The notes under the pieces are model-generated. The model was not told the origin of the DNA. It ran no database searches and worked only from the letters and a program-made list of their open reading frames with translations. Of a stretch of 26,045 nt of DNA, positions 22,707 through 26,045 are shown piece after piece. The position numbers and the translations under genes are program-made. Origin of the DNA: JAUASV01 sp047605685 (GTDB lineage: Bacteria; Actinomycetota; Actinomycetes; Actinomycetales; Microbacteriaceae); NCBI GenBank assembly GCA_047605685.1, contig JASGFF010000034.1, positions 1 to 26,045 of the forward strand, written 5' to 3'. Each line of letters begins with the position of its first letter. The first letter of the stretch is position 1.

Positions 22707-22725
22707 GCCGTCGCCGGCGGCTCAG
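22703..22725. terminator. Bidirectional hairpin between DUF3043 gene and pyrD
   Basis: CTGAGCCG (22703-22710) and CGGCTCAG (22718-22725) form an 8-bp stem with a 7-nt loop. The TGA of the DUF3043 gene is in the left arm and the TGA of pyrD, on the other strand, is in the right arm. It could end both convergent transcripts. Confidence 0.5.
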
Positions 22726-23753
22726 CCGACAGCGGCGCGGGCCCGGGCGAGCCCGCGGTTGACGGCGCGGGCCCAGCCCGGGCCCTGGTAGAGGAACGCC
22801 GTGTAGCCCTGCACCAGCGTCGCGCCGGCGGCGATCCGCTCGGCGACGTCCGCCGCGGTCGTCACGCCGCCGACGGAGACGATGCAACAGCCCCCGGGCA
22901 GCCGGGCGCGCAGCAGCCGGAGCACCTCGAGGGAGCGGGCGGCGAGCGGCGGGCCGGAGAGACCGCCGGCGCCCGCGGCCGCGACGGTGGCGGCATCCGT
23001 GAGAAGGCCATCGCGGGAGAGTGTCGTGTTCGTCGCGATGACGCCGGCGAGCCCGCGCGCCAGGGCGAGGTCGGCGATGCGCTCCACCTGCTCGTCGCTG
23101 AGGTCGGGGGCGATCTTGACGAGCACCGGCGTGCCCTGCGCCTGGGCGACGACGGCGTCGAGCAGCGGTGCGAGCCGGTCGAGCTCCTGCAGGCCGCGCA
23201 GGCCCGGCGTGTTCGGCGAGCTGACGTTGACGGCGAGGTAGTCGGCGACGGGCGCGAGGGCCCGGGCGGAGGCCCGGTAGTCGGCGATCGCGTCGTCGAC
23301 GTCGACGACGCGGCTCTTGCCGATGTTCGCCCCGACCACCGGGCGATGCCGGCGCTCGGCAGCCGAGCGGATGCGCGCCGCCGCGGCCGCCGCGCCGCGG
23401 TTGTTGAAGCCCATCCGGTTCACCAGGGCGCGGTCCGCCAGCAGCCGGAACAGCCGGGGACGCTCGTTGCCCGGCTGCGGGATCGCCGTCACGGTGCCGG
23501 TCTCGACGTGCCCGAAGCCGAGCGCCCACAGCCCGCGGATCGCCCGCGCGTCCTTGTCGAAGCCCGCGGCGAGACCGAAGGGCGAGTCGAAGCGCAGCCC
23601 GAGCGTCTCGACCGCGAGCGAAGGAGCCGGCCTCGTGAACGGCCGCAGCAGCGGCGCGATCGGGCCGAGCGCGCGGATCACGGCGATGCCGAGGTGGTGG
23701 GCGGTCTCGGAGTCGAGCCGCCGCAGCACGAGGGAGAACAGCAGGCGGTACAC
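22722..23753 (-). CDS. pyrD: Dihydroorotate dehydrogenase (quinone, class 2)
   Basis: Membrane-associated flavoenzyme oxidising dihydroorotate to orotate with quinone in pyrimidine synthesis. The 343-residue protein has the class 2 N-terminal helix (MYRLLFSLVLRRLDSETAHHLGI), LAAGFDKDARAI (FMN), GHVETGTVTAIPQPGNERPRLFRL, NRMGFNN, NVSSPNTPGLRGLQ (catalytic Ser of class 2), VLVKIAPDLS, ATNTTLSR and GGLSGPPL. GTG at 23753 starts 3 nt after the nrdR stop, with no obvious ribosome-binding site, so translation is probably coupled to nrdR. Confidence 0.97.
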   Translation of the reverse strand: MYRLLFSLVLRRLDSETAHHLGIAVIRALGPIAPLLRPFTRPAPSLAVETLGLRFDSPFGLAAGFDKDARAIRGLWALGFGHVETGTVTAIPQPGNERPRLFRLLADRALVNRMGFNNRGAAAAAARIRSAAERRHRPVVGANIGKSRVVDVDDAIADYRASARALAPVADYLAVNVSSPNTPGLRGLQELDRLAPLLDAVVAQAQGTPVLVKIAPDLSDEQVERIADLALARGLAGVIATNTTLSRDGLLTDAATVAAAGAGGLSGPPLAARSLEVLRLLRARLPGGCCIVSVGGVTTAADVAERIAAGATLVQGYTAFLYQGPGWARAVNRGLARARAAVG

Positions 23754-23756
23754 GGC

Positions 23757-24302
23757 TCAGGCCGTGCCCGTGCCCGCGGCGGGGGCAGCGGCATCCGCGC
23801 GGCCGGTGCCCGAGACCCCGGTGCCCGAAACCCCGGCATCCGAAACCCCGGCATCCGAGTCGTCCGTGCGCAGCACGCCGATCGCCGCCTCGAAGTCCTC
23901 GAGCGACTCGAAGGCCTGGTAGACGCTCGCGAAACGCAGATAGGCCACGACGTCGAGCTCGCGCAGCGGCGGCAGGATCGCCAGGCCGATGTCGTTCGCC
24001 TCCACCTGCGCGGCACCGGTGGCCCGGATCGTCTCCTCCACCCTCTGCGCGAGCACGGCGAGATCGGTGTCGGTCACCGGCCGCCCCTGGCAGGCCTTGC
24101 GCACGCCCGCGACGACCTTCTCGCGGCTGAACGGCTCGACGACCCCGCTGCGCTTGATGACCGCGAGGCTCGCGGTCTCGGTCGTCGAGAACCGGCGGCC
24201 GCACTCCGGGCACTGCCGACGGCGACGGATGCTGAGCCCGTCGTCGCTCGTGCGCGAGTCGATGACGCGGCTGTCCGGGTGGCGGCAGAACGGGCAGAAC
24301 AT
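23757..24302 (-). CDS. nrdR: Transcriptional repressor NrdR
   Basis: Represses ribonucleotide reductase genes in response to nucleotide levels. The N-terminal zinc ribbon has MFCPFC and CPECGRRF, and the basic RRRRQCPEC region contacts DNA. The ATP-cone (about residues 46-136) includes VIKRSGVVEPFSREKVVAGVRKAC. Family proteins usually end near residue 150-160; here 181 residues are reached because of a repetitive tail (DAGVSDAGVSGTGVSGTG and an Ala/Gly end) coded by a minisatellite. ATG at 24302 is 9 nt after a TACCAT box and 25 nt after the hisD stop, so transcription may come both from hisD and from its own promoter. Confidence 0.96.
   Translation of the reverse strand: MFCPFCRHPDSRVIDSRTSDDGLSIRRRRQCPECGRRFSTTETASLAVIKRSGVVEPFSREKVVAGVRKACQGRPVTDTDLAVLAQRVEETIRATGAAQVEANDIGLAILPPLRELDVVAYLRFASVYQAFESLEDFEAAIGVLRTDDSDAGVSDAGVSGTGVSGTGRADAAAPAAGTGTA
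23803..23862. repeat. Four-copy 15-bp minisatellite in nrdR
   Basis: Units at 23803, 23818, 23833 and 23848 read ccggtgcccgagacc, ccggtgcccgaaacc, ccggcatccgaaacc and ccggcatccgagtcg. Each is 15 bp, so the frame is kept, and the block encodes the (GVS-GT/DA) repeats in the NrdR tail. Confidence 0.9.
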
Positions 24303-24311
24303 GGCGAGTCG

Positions 24312-24317
24312 ATGGTA
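24312..24317 (-). promoter_or_regulatory. -10 box of near-leaderless nrdR promoter
   Basis: On the minus strand TACCAT lies 9 nt before ATG 24302, giving a leader of two or three bases at most. It sits in the 25-bp hisD-nrdR gap. Confidence 0.4.
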
Positions 24318-24327
24318 GCGCCGCGGC

Positions 24328-25635
24328 CTATCCGGCGAAGCGGGCCGCGACGGCGGCGCCGTGCGCCGGGAGGTCCTCCGCCTCCGCGAGGGCGAGGATG
24401 GGCGACTCGACCTCGGCGAGGGCCTCGCGGCTGTAGTTCACCACCTGCTGCGGCCTCAGGAACGTGTGGGCGCCGAGGCCCGGAGCGAACAGCGCCTGCC
24501 CGCCGGTGGGCAGCACGTGGTTGGAGCCGGCGAGGTAGTCGCCGAGGCTCACCGGCGAGTACGGGCCGAGGAACACCGCGCCGGCGTTGTCGATCAGGTC
24601 GAGCACGGCCCCCGGCTCGGCGGTCTGGATCTCCAGGTGCTCGGGCCCGTAGGCGTTGCTGAACGCGGCGGCGGCCGGCAGGTCGTCGACGAGCACGATC
24701 GCCGACTGGCGGCCGGCGAGCGCCTCACGCACCCGCTCGGCGTGCCGCGTGGACGCCGCGAGCGCTCCGAGCTCCGCGCGGACGGCGTCGGCGAGCCCCC
24801 GGCTGTCGGTGACGAGCACGGCGGCGGCGAGCTCGTCGTGCTCGGCCTGGCTGAGCAGGTCGGCGGCGACGAGACGGGCGTCGGCCGCGGCATCCGCGAT
24901 CACCAGGATCTCGGTGGGCCCGGCCTCCGAGTCGATGCCGACGAGGCCGCGCACCAGCCGCTTCGCCGCGGCGACGAACACGTTGCCGGGACCGGTGATC
25001 ACCTGCACGGGGTCGAGGCTCAGGCCCGGGACGCCGTGGGCGAAGGCGCCGATCGCGCCGGCGCCGCCCATCGCGTAGACCTCCTCGACGCCGAGCAGGC
25101 CGGCGGCGCCGAGGATCGTCGGGTGCACCCGGCCGTCGAAGGCGCGCTGCGGGGGGCTCGCGAGCGCCACCGACGACACCCCGGCCACCTGCGCGGGCAC
25201 GACGTTCATGACGACGCTCGAGGGGTAGACGGCCTTGCCGCCCGGCACGTAGAGGCCGACGCGGCCGACCGGCCGCCAGCGCTGCACGATCTCGGCGCCG
25301 GGGCCGACGGCGGTCAGCTGCGGCTCGGGCAGCTGCGCGCGCGTCGCCTCGGTCACCCGGGCGATGGCGGCCTCGAGGGCGTCCCGCACCGGCGTGGACA
25401 GCGCCCGCACCGCTTCGGCGACCTCGCCGGCGTGCACGCGCACCGAGGCGGGGCGCACCCGGTCCAGTCGCTCCGCCTGGTCGAGCAGCGCCTGCTCGCC
25501 GCGCTCCCGCACCTCGGCGATGAGCTCCGCGGCGGTGGCCGAGGCCGCCTGCACGTCGATCACGGCCCGAGGGATGAGCCGGGCGAGGTCGGCTCGGGTC
25601 GTGGGGCTCCCGGTCAGGTCGATCGTCTGGATCAT
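24328..25635 (-). CDS. hisD: Histidinol dehydrogenase
   Basis: Oxidises L-histidinol to histidine in two NAD-dependent steps using zinc. The 435-residue protein has VGLYVPGGKAVYPSSVVMNVVPAQVAGV, GGAGAIGAFAHG, ITGPGNVFVAAAKRLV and GIDSEAGPTEILVIAD. Zinc ligands are in LLSQAEHDE (Gln, His), SLGDYLAGSNHVLPTGG (Asp) and LPAHGAAV (His); catalytic Glu and His are in GPEHLE. All expected residues are present. ATG at 25635 is 9 nt after a TAGCCT box. It is not followed by other his genes; nrdR and pyrD follow instead. Confidence 0.97.
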   Translation of the reverse strand: MIQTIDLTGSPTTRADLARLIPRAVIDVQAASATAAELIAEVRERGEQALLDQAERLDRVRPASVRVHAGEVAEAVRALSTPVRDALEAAIARVTEATRAQLPEPQLTAVGPGAEIVQRWRPVGRVGLYVPGGKAVYPSSVVMNVVPAQVAGVSSVALASPPQRAFDGRVHPTILGAAGLLGVEEVYAMGGAGAIGAFAHGVPGLSLDPVQVITGPGNVFVAAAKRLVRGLVGIDSEAGPTEILVIADAAADARLVAADLLSQAEHDELAAAVLVTDSRGLADAVRAELGALAASTRHAERVREALAGRQSAIVLVDDLPAAAAFSNAYGPEHLEIQTAEPGAVLDLIDNAGAVFLGPYSPVSLGDYLAGSNHVLPTGGQALFAPGLGAHTFLRPQQVVNYSREALAEVESPILALAEAEDLPAHGAAVAARFAG

Positions 25636-25644
25636 GGCCGCACC

Positions 25645-25650
25645 AGGCTA
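25645..25650 (-). promoter_or_regulatory. -10 box of near-leaderless hisD promoter
   Basis: On the minus strand TAGCCT lies 9 nt before ATG 25635. The gap GGTGCGGCC lacks a clear ribosome-binding site. Confidence 0.45.
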
Positions 25651-25677
25651 CCGGGCCGCGCTCCCCCGGCCGGCCGC

Positions 25678-25699
25678 GGCGCCCCGGCGAGGGGGCGCC
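25678..25699 (-). terminator. Stem-loop after the alkaline-phosphatase-like gene
   Basis: GGCGCCCC (25678-25685) and GGGGCGCC (25692-25699) form an 8-bp GC stem with a 6-nt loop, 5 bp beyond the stop codon at 25705 and upstream of the hisD promoter. Confidence 0.55.
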
Positions 25700-25704
25700 A
25701 CCGC

Positions 25705-26045
25705 TCAGCGCGCCGCGAAGGCGCCGAAGCGCAGCAGCGGCACCCGCTGCTCCTCGGGCGCCCAGGAGCCGTGCTGGCCGATCACCGGCCGCGGCTGCTC
25801 CTCGACGTAGGCGACGGCCTTGCGCGCCGCCACCACCACGTCGCCGATGCGCGAGCGCACGTGCCCGGCCACCTCGCCGAACCAGCCGGCCTCGATCGCC
25901 TGCTCGCGCGAGAGCACCCAGGAGCGCGACCGCTCGCTCTCGCACCAGGCGGCGAGCACCTCGGCGGCCGCGCCCGGCTCCGCGTGCAGGTGCAGGCAGC
26001 GCGGGTCGCCCGCGGCGGCCGCGACCCCGGCGGCGAGGGCCGGGT
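25705..26045 (-). CDS. Alkaline phosphatase superfamily protein, C-terminal part
   Basis: Only the last 113 residues are in the window; the frame runs off the right edge. The visible part, with RSRSWVLSREQAIEAGWFGEV, RIGDVVVAARKAVAYV and IGQHGSWAPEEQRVPLLRFG, resembles the end of actinobacterial nucleotide pyrophosphatase/phosphodiesterase-type proteins, where the GQHGS histidine is a metal ligand. Substrate cannot be told. Any start within the window (for example GTG at 25959) would be internal to the domain. It is followed by a stem-loop. Confidence 0.75.
   Translation of the reverse strand, partial: PALAAGVAAAAGDPRCLHLHAEPGAAAEVLAAWCESERSRSWVLSREQAIEAGWFGEVAGHVRSRIGDVVVAARKAVAYVEEQPRPVIGQHGSWAPEEQRVPLLRFGAFAAR

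Overview
This 26 kb window is high-GC chromosomal DNA from an actinobacterium. The best fit is a member of Microbacteriaceae or a close relative. Supporting evidence: an RbpA RNA-polymerase-binding protein; a cytochrome bc1-aa3 respiratory branch with a di-haem QcrC, a three-helix Rieske protein QcrA and an actinobacterial subunit IV (CtaF); a DUF3043 membrane protein; many GTG starts; and a set of leaderless promoters. The genus cannot be fixed from the sequence alone. No tRNA, rRNA, CRISPR array, insertion sequence or phage gene was seen. Almost everything is core or near-core metabolism.

Layout. 1-2048: the 3' part of lnt (apolipoprotein N-acyltransferase) converges on rbpA. 2049-4247: a leftward nfeD - SPFH/stomatin - glycerophosphodiesterase operon. 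4280-5520: a rightward SDR-like gene overlapping a NUDIX gene. 5521-6429: a leftward padR regulator with two operator-like repeats in front, a decayed DUF1048-like partner gene behind it, and an AT-rich island. 6430-6972: a universal stress protein. 7042-10910: argG and a large GH13 trehalose-synthase-like enzyme, divergent from a 56-bp promoter region. 10951-12006: trpD.

The respiratory block follows. ctaE-qcrC-qcrA-qcrB (12084-16304) runs rightward with 4-bp overlaps at ctaE/qcrC and qcrA/qcrB, followed by an RlmA-type methyltransferase. ctaC-ctaD-ctaF (20192-17140) runs leftward to meet it. Together these encode most of the bc1-aa3 supercomplex: QcrB, QcrA and QcrC oxidise menaquinol and pass electrons to CtaC (CuA), CtaD (haems and CuB), CtaE and CtaF. 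Beyond it lie erpA (Fe-S insertion, 20317-20670), an M20 dipeptidase, a DUF3043 gene, pyrD, nrdR, hisD and the C-terminal end of an alkaline-phosphatase-superfamily protein cut by the window edge.

No wholly new multi-gene system is evident. The less ordinary signals are regulatory and evolutionary: (a) two genes, the glycerophosphodiesterase and rlmA, whose conserved N-termini lie upstream of any ATG/GTG/TTG, each with an in-frame CTG at the right place; (b) a recurrent TANNNT box 6-9 nt before start codons, implying leaderless or near-leaderless mRNAs, including one site where opposite-strand -10 boxes overlap; (c) an in-frame remnant of the usual PadR partner gene; (d) an AT-rich island with opposed -10-like hexamers, able to drive RNA antisense to padR; (e) an SDR without the YxxxK motif; (f) a minisatellite in the tail of nrdR.
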